From Proteus terrae (GTDB lineage: Bacteria; Pseudomonadota; Gammaproteobacteria; Enterobacterales; Enterobacteriaceae): a stretch of 64,000 bases of DNA. Shown piece after piece: positions 57,413 to 64,000 of the stretch (position 1 is its first letter; each line of letters starts with the position of its first letter). The DNA is taken from assembly GCF_003144325.1 (NCBI RefSeq), contig NZ_PENS01000010.1, positions 146,264 through 210,263 on the forward strand. The letters are read 5' to 3'. Position numbers and translations under genes: made by a program. The notes under the pieces were generated by a model. That model was given only the letters and a program-made list of their open reading frames with translations, searched no databases and was not told where the DNA came from.

Positions 57413-58774
57413 ATGATTGAAATTCTTATCGGCGCCTTCGTTGCTGTAGGTGTTGGACGTTATATTGTAAAAGGCTATTCACCAACTGGTGTTTTAATGA
57501 CGGGTGGTCTGTTATTACTGATCATCAGCGTTATTATGGGAAGGGCTGTTTTACCTGCAAGTGCAACTGCAACAGGCTACGGCTTAATCGATATTGTTGA
57601 GTATGTGAAAAATCTACTAATGAGCCGTGGTGGCGATTTAGGCATGATGATCATGATACTTTGTGGTTTTGCTTCTTATATGACACACATCGGTGCTAAT
57701 GATGTTGTTGTTAAATTAGCATCACGCCCACTAAAAATGATTAACTCACCATATCTTCTGATGGTTGCGGCTTACATTGTTGCATGTTTGATGTCACTGG
57801 CTGTTTCATCAGCAACAGGTTTAGGGGTGTTGTTAATGGCAACTCTATTCCCTGTTATGGTGAATATGGGAATTAGTCGCGGTGCAGCTGCTGCAATTTG
57901 TGCGTCTCCTGCCTCTATTATTTTAGCGCCAACATCAGGTGATGTTATTTTAGCCGCTGAAGCGTCTCAAATGCCGCTGATTGATTTCGCATTTAAAACC
58001 ACATTACCTATCTCTATTGCTGCAATTATTGGTATGTGTATCGCTCATTTCTTCTGGCAGCGTTATCTTGACCGTAAAGAGCATATCGAAACAGAAATGT
58101 TAGACGTGAATGAAATCAAAACTCACGCACCAAGTTTCTATGCAATTTTACCTTTTACACCAATCATTGGTGTTCTCGTTTTTGATGGTAAATGGTTACC
58201 AGAGCTTCATATCGTTGCTATTATTATCATCTGTATGATTTTAGCAGCTATTATCGAATTTATTCGTAGCTTCAGTGCAAAACAAGTTTTTGAAGGTTTA
58301 GAAGTTGCTTACCGCGGTATGGCAGATGCATTTGCTCAAGTTGTTATGTTATTAGTCGCAGCAGGGGTATTTGCTCAAGGTTTAACAACAGTTGGCTTTA
58401 TTAATGCATTAATTGAAGGTGCTCAGTCATTAGGTTCAGGTGCGATTGTGATGATGATTGCATTGGTATTAATTACCATGCTAGCAGCAATGACCACAGG
58501 CTCTGGTAACGCACCATTCTATGCATTTGTTGAATTAATTCCTCGTCTAGCAAGCAACATGGGTGTTAACCCAGCTTATTTAACGATTCCAATGTTACAA
58601 GCTTCAAACTTAGGCCGTACATTATCACCGGTTTCTGGTGTTGTCGTTGCGGTATCAGGTATGGCAAAAATTTCACCGTTTGAAGTGATGAAACGTGTTT
58701 CTGTCCCTGTTTTAGTAGGGCTGGTTATTGTTATTGTTGCTACTGAAATTCTTGTACCAAGTACATTGGGTTAA
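57413..58774 (+). CDS. dcuC: Anaerobic C4-dicarboxylate transporter DcuC
   Basis: DcuC exports succinate, or exchanges it for fumarate, during fermentation. Its 453 residues are close to E. coli DcuC throughout: YIVKGYSPTGVLMTGGLLLL, LLMSRGGDLGMMIM, LASRPLKMINSPYLLMVAAY and LQASNLGRTLSPVSGVVVAV. About 12 membrane segments are visible. It is monocistronic, with its own terminator and a possible FNR site. E. coli does not have dcuC between asmA and yegH, so this is a local rearrangement. A diverged paralogue lies at 23.5 kb. Confidence 0.95.
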   Translation: MIEILIGAFVAVGVGRYIVKGYSPTGVLMTGGLLLLIISVIMGRAVLPASATATGYGLIDIVEYVKNLLMSRGGDLGMMIMILCGFASYMTHIGANDVVVKLASRPLKMINSPYLLMVAAYIVACLMSLAVSSATGLGVLLMATLFPVMVNMGISRGAAAAICASPASIILAPTSGDVILAAEASQMPLIDFAFKTTLPISIAAIIGMCIAHFFWQRYLDRKEHIETEMLDVNEIKTHAPSFYAILPFTPIIGVLVFDGKWLPELHIVAIIIICMILAAIIEFIRSFSAKQVFEGLEVAYRGMADAFAQVVMLLVAAGVFAQGLTTVGFINALIEGAQSLGSGAIVMMIALVLITMLAAMTTGSGNAPFYAFVELIPRLASNMGVNPAYLTIPMLQASNLGRTLSPVSGVVVAVSGMAKISPFEVMKRVSVPVLVGLVIVIVATEILVPSTLG

Positions 58775-58822
58775 TTATTAACTTATGAAATTAATCTAAA
58801 TTTATTGTTTTAAATTTTATTG

Positions 58823-58856
58823 GCGGGCTTTGTAATTGAACAAAGCCCGTTTTTTA
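58823..58856 (+). terminator. Rho-independent terminator of dcuC
   Basis: CGGGCTTTGT and ACAAAGCCCG (58824-58849) form a 10-bp stem followed by TTTTTT. Confidence 0.85.
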
Positions 58857-58885
58857 TTGGCTTAAGAAAAGCCGTATAAAAATAA

Positions 58886-59185
58886 TTATTTAAACTGAAT
58901 AAAGGCATTTGCGACTTTTTTAGGACCTTCATATATTTCAAATTTTTCTAATTCTTTTAATAAATGATGAGGGGCATATTCAACTAAAAACTGCATAGTG
59001 CCCTCACTTATCCAATGCTCAGACTTTTGTTTTGTGTGAGTGAGTTTAATGTTAAGACTCCAGCTATTTGGTTCATAAGGCAGTTGAGTCGTTGGATAAT
59101 AAAAACCAGCTAAAGGCGGTGGTGATTGTCTTCCCCCTTCAGCAGAGGTTAACCAGACGATTTTAATCCAGACATTGGTATGCAT
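58886..59185 (-). CDS. Small protein resembling the C-terminal domain of EF-Tu
   Basis: This is a 99-residue hypothetical protein without signal peptide or membrane helix. Its layout recalls domain 3 of elongation factor Tu: a first strand and LTSAEGGRQSPPPL (about 12-25), FYYPTT, then WSLNIKL, VEYAPHHLLKELEKFEIYEG and a closing strand VANAFIQF. Such single-domain beta-barrel proteins are known only as conserved hypotheticals. It is convergent with dcuC and follows yegH on the same strand after a terminator. GGAAA lies 6 bp before the ATG. The comparison is by eye and function is not proposed. Confidence 0.6.
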   Translation of the reverse strand: MHTNVWIKIVWLTSAEGGRQSPPPLAGFYYPTTQLPYEPNSWSLNIKLTHTKQKSEHWISEGTMQFLVEYAPHHLLKELEKFEIYEGPKKVANAFIQFK

Positions 59186-59216
59186 ATTATTTTCCAGTAG
59201 ACACTATCTCCAGATA

Positions 59217-59246
59217 AAAAATATCCGCCTTAAAGGCGGATATTTT
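59217..59246 (-). terminator. Rho-independent terminator of yegH
   Basis: AAAATATCCGCC and GGCGGATATTTT form a 12-bp stem. On the minus strand it leads into TTTTTT, 16 bp after yegH and before the small EF-Tu-domain-like gene. Confidence 0.85.
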
Positions 59247-59261
59247 GCTATTTGACAGGGA

Positions 59262-60842
59262 TTATGCTTCGTCAACGTTTTCTTCGTCTTCAGGTGTTGG
59301 TTCTACAATTCGAACTTTATTAATTCGATGGTTGTTCACTTCTAACGGCTCAAATTCAATGCCATCAATAAGGATCTTTTCACCAACAGTTGGAACACGT
59401 TGTAAATGTTCCATTAATAAGCCGGCTAAGGTTTCATACTCACGTTTTTCATCCAATTTGATTGGAATATAAAGCACTAAGTCTTCAAGTGGTGTAAAGC
59501 CGTTAACTGTCCATGAACCATCTTCATTTTGAACCAAGTCGTGACGTGAATCGTTTTCTTCAGAACTGACTGGTAAGTTACCCGCGATGGTCTCCATAAC
59601 GTCAGTTAGTGTCACGATCCCTTCTACTGAACCAAATTCATCTACGACAAAAGCAAAGTGAGTATGCGCACTTCGGAATTGCTCTAACGCTTGCAGCAAG
59701 GATAAACCTTCAGGGAAAATCAGCGGTTGTGTGACCAGTAAACGTAAGTCTAGTGGTTCATTACGTAACTGTTGGTTTAACAGTTGGATCACATTAACAA
59801 CCCCAACAGGTTCATCACTGTGTTGTTCATCCGTAATCACTAGGCGAGAGTGAGGATCCTTTTCCAATAATTGGCGGATATCATCTTGTGTTGAATTTAA
59901 GTCTACATATTCAACATCATGACGAGAAGTCATTATACTGTTCACATTACGTTGACTTAAACCAAGCACACGCACAATCATTTGACGTTCTTGGGGATCA
60001 AACACCTCTTCAGCATCAGAGACTAAATCAGATGTGTGATGATCTAATTCGGATGATTCAGGCTTACCATTAATAATACGTAACACCGCTTCTGCTGTTC
60101 GTTCACGTAAAGAACGAGAAGCTGATAAGAAACGACGACGGTTAAATTGTGCTAACTGATTAAAGACTTCTATCATGATAGAGAAGCCAATCGCTGCATA
60201 TAAGTAACCTTTTGGAATGGCGTAACCAAAGCCTTCGGCAACTAATGCAAAACCAATCATCAGTAAGAAACTTAAACACAAAATAACAATGGTTGGGTGG
60301 TTATTGACGAAGTTTGTTAAAGGTTTACTTGCCAGGATCATCAAGAGCATTGCGATAGTAACAGCTGCAATCATAACGCCTAAATGATCAACCATACCCA
60401 CAGCAGTTATTACTGAGTCAAGCGAGAATACTGCATCCAGCACGATAATTTGGGCAACAACAGACCAAAAGCTAGTTGTTTTACGTTGTTTTCCCTCATT
60501 ATGGTCTTTACCTTCTAGCCGTTCATTAAGCTCCATGGTGGCCTTGAACAACAAGAATATCCCTCCGAGAAGCATAATTAAGTCTCTTGCACTGAAAGGA
60601 TGATCAAACAGTGTAACAAGAGGTTTTGTCAGAGTGATAAGCCAAGAGAGACTAAATAACAACACGACACGCATAATTAAGGCACATAATAGCCCGGTTA
60701 TACGCGCTTTATCTCTTAGTTTTGCTGGAAGTTTATCTGCCAGAATAGCAATAAAAACAAGGTTATCAATACCAAGTACGATTTCGAGAACAATTAGGGT
60801 GGAGAGTCCTACCCAAATCGTCGGATCCAAGATCCATTCCAT
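59262..60842 (-). CDS. yegH: TerC-CBS-CorC fusion inner-membrane protein YegH
   Basis: YegH combines a TerC-type membrane domain (about residues 1-230, with the acidic motifs [11 protein letters not shown] and [11 protein letters not shown]), a pair of CBS domains (about 290-415, opening with the [12 protein letters not shown] segment) and a CorC/HlyC-type C-terminal domain (about 430-515). TerC proteins are linked to metal, especially manganese, homeostasis; the exact role of YegH is not known. The ATG at 60842 gives 526 residues, as in E. coli (527); a longer frame from 60917 is not conserved. The asmA...yegH...gnd order follows E. coli apart from the inserted dcuC. Confidence 0.93.
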   Translation of the reverse strand: MEWILDPTIWVGLSTLIVLEIVLGIDNLVFIAILADKLPAKLRDKARITGLLCALIMRVVLLFSLSWLITLTKPLVTLFDHPFSARDLIMLLGGIFLLFKATMELNERLEGKDHNEGKQRKTTSFWSVVAQIIVLDAVFSLDSVITAVGMVDHLGVMIAAVTIAMLLMILASKPLTNFVNNHPTIVILCLSFLLMIGFALVAEGFGYAIPKGYLYAAIGFSIMIEVFNQLAQFNRRRFLSASRSLRERTAEAVLRIINGKPESSELDHHTSDLVSDAEEVFDPQERQMIVRVLGLSQRNVNSIMTSRHDVEYVDLNSTQDDIRQLLEKDPHSRLVITDEQHSDEPVGVVNVIQLLNQQLRNEPLDLRLLVTQPLIFPEGLSLLQALEQFRSAHTHFAFVVDEFGSVEGIVTLTDVMETIAGNLPVSSEENDSRHDLVQNEDGSWTVNGFTPLEDLVLYIPIKLDEKREYETLAGLLMEHLQRVPTVGEKILIDGIEFEPLEVNNHRINKVRIVEPTPEDEENVDEA

Positions 60843-61086
60843 ACAGTTTGTTTTACCTTCTATAAAGACGGCATATGCCGACAAGGGAATAATGAGCAAT
60901 TTGCAGGAATTTTTCAATAATTTATTATTAATATAAAGGCAATAATTTCATTTTACGTGAAAGAGTGCGATATCGATTGCATCAATAACTACCACCAATG
61001 ATGAGAGTGCGTTACTATGTGATCAGGTTAACACATTGTCAGTACAGTGATACTGGCAGGTTTATTTTCAGACGGGAGTTATTTTC

Positions 61087-62493
61087 ATGTCAAAACAGCA
61101 AATCGGCGTGGTTGGTATGGCAGTTATGGGACGTAACCTTGCGCTAAATATTGAAAGCCGTGGTTATTCTGTATCCATTTACAACCGCTCAAGCGATAAA
61201 ACCAACGAAGTTATCGCTGAAAATCCAGGTAAAAAACTGGTTCCGAATTATTCTATTGAAGAGTTTGTTGATTCGTTAGAAAAACCGCGCCGTATTTTAT
61301 TAATGGTAAAAGCGGGTGAAGCAACGGATAAAACAATTGCTGCATTGACACCGCATTTAGATAAAGGCGATATCCTTATTGATGGCGGAAATACTTTCTT
61401 TAAAGATACCATTCGTCGTAATCGTGAATTATCAGCACAAGGTTTTAACTTCATTGGTACAGGTGTTTCTGGTGGTGAAGAAGGCGCATTAAAAGGCCCT
61501 TCAATTATGCCTGGTGGACAAAAAGAAGCTTATGAATTAGTAGCTCCAATCCTTGAAAAAATTGCGGCGGTTGCTGAAGGCGAACCTTGTGTGACTTATA
61601 TCGGTGCTGATGGCGCGGGTCACTATGTGAAAATGGTTCACAACGGTATCGAATATGGCGATATGCAACTGATTGCAGAAGCGTATTCAGTATTAAAACA
61701 CTCTTTAGGTCTAACTAATGAAGAATTAGCAGAAACCTTTACCGAGTGGAATAAAGGTGAATTAAGTAGCTACCTGATTGAAATCACTGCTGATATCTTC
61801 CGTAAAAAAGATGAAGAGGGTAAATACCTTGTTGATGTTATTCTTGATGAAGCAGCAAACAAAGGTACAGGTAAATGGACAAGCCAAAGTTCTTTAGATT
61901 TAGGTGTGCCAGTTACACTTATCACTGAATCTGTCTTTGCGCGTTATATCTCTTCATTAAAAGATCAACGTGTTGCGGCATCTAAAGTATTATCAGGGCC
62001 AACACCTAAAGCATTTTCTGGTGATAAAAAAGCCTTTATTGAAAATGTTCGTCGTGCACTGTATTTAGGTAAAATCGTTTCTTATGCTCAAGGTTTCCAA
62101 CAACTGAAAGCAGCATCAGACGAATATAACTGGGATTTAAACTACGGTGAAATCGCGAAGATTTTCCGTGCGGGTTGTATCATTCGTGCTCAATTCCTGC
62201 AAAAAATTACAGATGCTTATAACGAAGATGCAAGCATTGCAAATCTACTGTTAGCACCATACTTCAAACAAATCGCTGATGATTACCAACAAGCTTTACG
62301 TGATGTTGTTTGTTATGGTGTACAAGCAGGTATTCCTACTCCAACATTCTCTGCAGCTATTTCTTACTACGATAGCTATCGTGCAGAAGTGTTACCAGCA
62401 AACTTAATCCAAGCTCAACGTGACTATTTTGGTGCGCATACTTATAAACGTACTGATAAAGATGGCGTATTCCATACTGAGTGGATGGAATAA
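61087..62493 (+). CDS. gnd: 6-phosphogluconate dehydrogenase, decarboxylating
   Basis: Gnd oxidises 6-phosphogluconate to ribulose 5-phosphate with NADP in the oxidative pentose phosphate pathway. The N-terminal Rossmann motif is [13 protein letters not shown] (9-21), the substrate region [21 protein letters not shown] is split around 125-145, and the catalytic Lys lies in [14 protein letters not shown]. The length of 468 residues equals E. coli. In E. coli gnd borders the O-antigen cluster; here no polysaccharide genes follow. Confidence 0.97.
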   Translation: MSKQQIGVVGMAVMGRNLALNIESRGYSVSIYNRSSDKTNEVIAENPGKKLVPNYSIEEFVDSLEKPRRILLMVKAGEATDKTIAALTPHLDKGDILIDGGNTFFKDTIRRNRELSAQGFNFIGTGVSGGEEGALKGPSIMPGGQKEAYELVAPILEKIAAVAEGEPCVTYIGADGAGHYVKMVHNGIEYGDMQLIAEAYSVLKHSLGLTNEELAETFTEWNKGELSSYLIEITADIFRKKDEEGKYLVDVILDEAANKGTGKWTSQSSLDLGVPVTLITESVFARYISSLKDQRVAASKVLSGPTPKAFSGDKKAFIENVRRALYLGKIVSYAQGFQQLKAASDEYNWDLNYGEIAKIFRAGCIIRAQFLQKITDAYNEDASIANLLLAPYFKQIADDYQQALRDVVCYGVQAGIPTPTFSAAISYYDSYRAEVLPANLIQAQRDYFGAHTYKRTDKDGVFHTEWME

Positions 62494-62534
62494 ATATATT
62501 TAATATTAGGTTATATAATTAAAATATAACAAAG

Positions 62535-62563
62535 AAAAGGTGCTCAAATTGAGTACCTTTTTT
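62535..62563 (+). terminator. Rho-independent terminator of gnd
   Basis: AAAAGGTGCTC (62535-62545) pairs with GAGTACCTTTT (62551-62561), with one mismatch, followed by more T residues. Confidence 0.8.
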
Positions 62564-62586
62564 ATTTAATGAAAATAAATATCCAA

Positions 62587-62697
62587 TTATTTATATTGCA
62601 GGGTATAAACAACACTACTATTAACTTTACCAGCAGTTGTTGTGCTTGTTGCATAATATTGAATGGTATAAGGTAAGGTAGCTAAAAAGTGTCGACC
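62587..62697 (-). pseudogene. 3' remnant of a fimbrial subunit gene
   Basis: The minus strand from 62697 to the TAA at 62587 reads 36 residues that look like the C-terminus of a type 1-like pilus subunit: FLATLPYTIQYYATSTTTAG, then KVNSSVVYTLQYK and stop. The alternating beta pattern, the QYYAT motif and the penultimate tyrosine are those of chaperone-usher pilins, whose last strand is the one bound by the chaperone. The reading frame has a stop just upstream and no start, and the rest of the gene is gone. It lies between gnd and the HxlR regulator gene. Confidence 0.7.
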
Positions 62698-62711
62698 TCA
62701 ATCTTCACATA

Positions 62712-63080
62712 TCATTTTCTATTGGCAGATCTTTCTAATAGAGGTATTGCTCTTTCTTCTCCCCAGCTTTGTAGTGCCGCTAAAACGTGAGAGAGTGATT
62801 CTCCATCTTCACTGAGTTTATATTCAACTTTGGGCGGAATCTCAGCATACACTTTGCGCTCAATAAGCCCATCAGATTCAAGTTCACGTAACTGTTTAGT
62901 CAGCATTCGAGGTGTTATTGAAATAAGTTTTCTTTTTAGTTCATTAAATCGCAGTATTTTTCCCTGTAAATGGTAAAGGATCATACCTTTTCCTTTACCT
63001 CCCATTAGCTCTAAAGACGCTTCAACAGGGCATCCATCATAGGTGTAGTCGTTATATCTATTCTTTTTTACAGTATCCAT
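62712..63080 (-). CDS. HxlR family transcriptional regulator
   Basis: This is a 122-residue winged helix-turn-helix regulator. A cysteine near the N-terminus (YDGCPVEASLELMGGKGKGM, Cys17) is in the position that senses electrophiles or oxidants in HxlR members such as YodB and HypR. Family motifs RFNELKRKLISITPRMLTKQLRELE and PPKVEYKLSEDGESL are present. It is divergent from a nitroreductase gene, the usual arrangement for a repressor that responds to quinones or aldehydes. The 99-bp gap has GTACGTAC (63103-63110) and related GTAC elements that may be its operator. Confidence 0.88.
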   Translation of the reverse strand: MDTVKKNRYNDYTYDGCPVEASLELMGGKGKGMILYHLQGKILRFNELKRKLISITPRMLTKQLRELESDGLIERKVYAEIPPKVEYKLSEDGESLSHVLAALQSWGEERAIPLLERSANRK

Positions 63081-63179
63081 TTGTATCCTATATACATAAA
63101 TTGTACGTACTTGCCAGATAGTAAATTATAATTAAAATGTACCCGATACAAGTGTCTTACTTTGGAATAGGTGTAATAA

Positions 63180-63833
63180 ATGAATTTATTAAAGATATTG
63201 AAAACACGTTATGCGACAAAACATTTTGATAAAAACAAAGTGATCCCTGAGCAAGAATTAGAACAAATTAAAGCATTATTACAACTAAGCCCATCAAGTG
63301 TGAACACTCAACCATGGCATTTTATCATCGCGAAAACTGATGATGCTAAGCAGAAAATTGCTGGCTCAACAGAAGGGGGGTATGAGTTCAATAAAGAGAA
63401 AATATTAAGTGCTTCACATGTTGTGGTTATGTGTGCAAGAAATACGTTATCTGAAGAATATCTCTCTCATTTGCTTGAATTAGAAGATCAAGCAGGACGA
63501 TATCCAGAAGCCGAATTTAAAGAGCAAAATAATCTCGCAAGATCATTTTTTGTTAATCTACATGAAAAACAACTTGGTGATTTATCTCATTGGATAGAGA
63601 AACAGGTTTATTTAAATATGGGATCACTATTACTAGGTGCCGCAATGTTAGGAATAGATGCTCTTCCAATGGAAGGCTTTGATTTATCAAAAATAGATTC
63701 AACATTTTCTTTAAATAATAAAGGTCTTCATGCTGTGACAATAGTTGCATTAGGTTATAGAGAAGAAGATGATTTCAACTACAATTTGCCAAAATCAAGA
63801 TTGCCACAAAGTGAAATTATCACAGATATTTAG
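63180..63833 (+). CDS. nfsB: Oxygen-insensitive NAD(P)H nitroreductase / dihydropteridine reductase
   Basis: This FMN flavoprotein reduces nitroaromatics and quinones by two-electron steps, as E. coli NfsB (217 residues, same length). The N-terminal RYATKHFD and LLQLSPSSVNTQPWHF motifs bind FMN, and IEKQVYLNMGSLLLGAAMLGID and DALPMEGFD are further family blocks. GTAATAA rather than a strong Shine-Dalgarno precedes the ATG. It is divergent from an HxlR regulator that likely controls it. A terminator follows at 63852. Confidence 0.93.
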   Translation: MNLLKILKTRYATKHFDKNKVIPEQELEQIKALLQLSPSSVNTQPWHFIIAKTDDAKQKIAGSTEGGYEFNKEKILSASHVVVMCARNTLSEEYLSHLLELEDQAGRYPEAEFKEQNNLARSFFVNLHEKQLGDLSHWIEKQVYLNMGSLLLGAAMLGIDALPMEGFDLSKIDSTFSLNNKGLHAVTIVALGYREEDDFNYNLPKSRLPQSEIITDI

Positions 63834-63851
63834 GTTTTAAGTTTTTGATTT

Positions 63852-63880
63852 AAACCTCACTTTATTAAGTGAGGTTTTTT
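63852..63880 (+). terminator. Rho-independent terminator of nfsB
   Basis: AAACCTCACTT (63852-63862) and AAGTGAGGTTT (63867-63877) form a perfect 11-bp stem ending in TTTTTT, 18 bp after nfsB. Confidence 0.9.
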
Positions 63881-63897
63881 CATTATGGCTTTAGCCA

Positions 63898-63949
63898 GTT
63901 TAAGTCGCGCTAGCGTCTTAAACATAAAACCACCTGCTTTGCAGGTGGC
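63898..63949. repeat. Two adjacent palindromes near the right edge
   Basis: GTTTAAG and CTTAAAC (63898-63904, 63917-63923) flank a palindromic CGCGCTAGCG core. The second is CCACCTGC-TTT-GCAGGTGG (63931-63949). Neither has a T tract. Paired hairpins after a gene end recall IS200/IS605-type or REP elements, but the element is cut by the window edge. Confidence 0.4.
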
Positions 63950-63958
63950 GTTCAAGGG

Positions 63959-64000
63959 TTATACCAAGAAAAACACCTTTCCGTTACGATATAGATGTTC
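63959..64000 (-). CDS. C-terminal end of an unidentified minus-strand gene (partial)
   Basis: An open frame enters from the right edge and ends at TAA (63959-63961) after EHLYRNGKVFFLV. Only 13 residues are visible, followed 10 bp downstream by the GC-rich hairpin, which would suit a gene end. No identity can be given, and it may be a chance frame. Confidence 0.25.
   Translation of the reverse strand, partial: EHLYRNGKVFFLV

Overview
The window is AT-rich chromosomal DNA of an enterobacterium. Gene order and protein sequences fit Morganellaceae, most likely the genus Proteus. I judge this from codon use, from near identity to Escherichia coli in housekeeping proteins (FolE, MetG, Udk, DcuC, Gnd), and from a base composition that looks near 40% GC by eye (not computed). 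No rRNA, tRNA, CRISPR array, prophage or complete insertion sequence was seen.

Two blocks follow the E. coli gene order. Block A (about 1-20.7 kb) carries bioA | bioBFCD, uvrB, a DUF1266 gene, ybhK, a Moco-riboswitch-controlled moaACDE operon (no moaB), ybhL, the ybhGFSR efflux operon with its TetR regulator cecR, and rhlE. It resumes at 32 kb with dinG, dps, rhtA and, further on, moeAB. Block B (about 43-62.5 kb) is folE, yeiB, sanA, maeA, cdd, yohKJ, metG | apbC, udk, dcd, asmA, dcuC, yegH and gnd. Molybdenum cofactor synthesis is represented twice, by moaACDE and by moeAB.

Between rhlE and dinG (20.7-32 kb), where E. coli has almost nothing, lies an accessory stretch. It holds dusC, a yeaQ-like gene and sseA, then a metabolic cluster. 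The cluster has a DcuC-type dicarboxylate carrier and a cystathionine-beta-lyase-like PLP enzyme on the minus strand. Divergent from them are a fumarase/aspartase-superfamily lyase and an MmgE/PrpD protein. After these come an aberrant FabZ-like protein, a DapA-family aldolase/lyase and a LysR regulator. The lyase plus MmgE/PrpD pair is the arrangement known for iminodisuccinate breakdown. Together with a C-S lyase and a dicarboxylate carrier it suggests salvage of succinyl adducts of amino acids, and is the best candidate here for an undescribed pathway. This is inference.

Smaller signals read from the sequence include: a small gene broken by one extra C in a C6 tract beside cdd; a plus-strand terminator between two minus-strand genes (cdd and maeA) that may end an unannotated small RNA; the 3' remnant of a fimbrial subunit gene next to gnd; a 31-codon ORF with a good ribosome binding site ahead of a LOG-family gene; paired DnaA boxes and a LexA box before uvrB; a BirA operator between bioA and bioB; and two CRP-like sites 50 bp apart before cdd.

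Starts were moved from the longest open frame to the homologue-supported codon for moaA, moaC, moaE, ybhS, ybhF, the yeaQ-like gene, the metC-like gene, mmgE/prpD, dinG, rhtA, moeA, folE, maeA, cdd, yohJ, apbC, udk and yegH.
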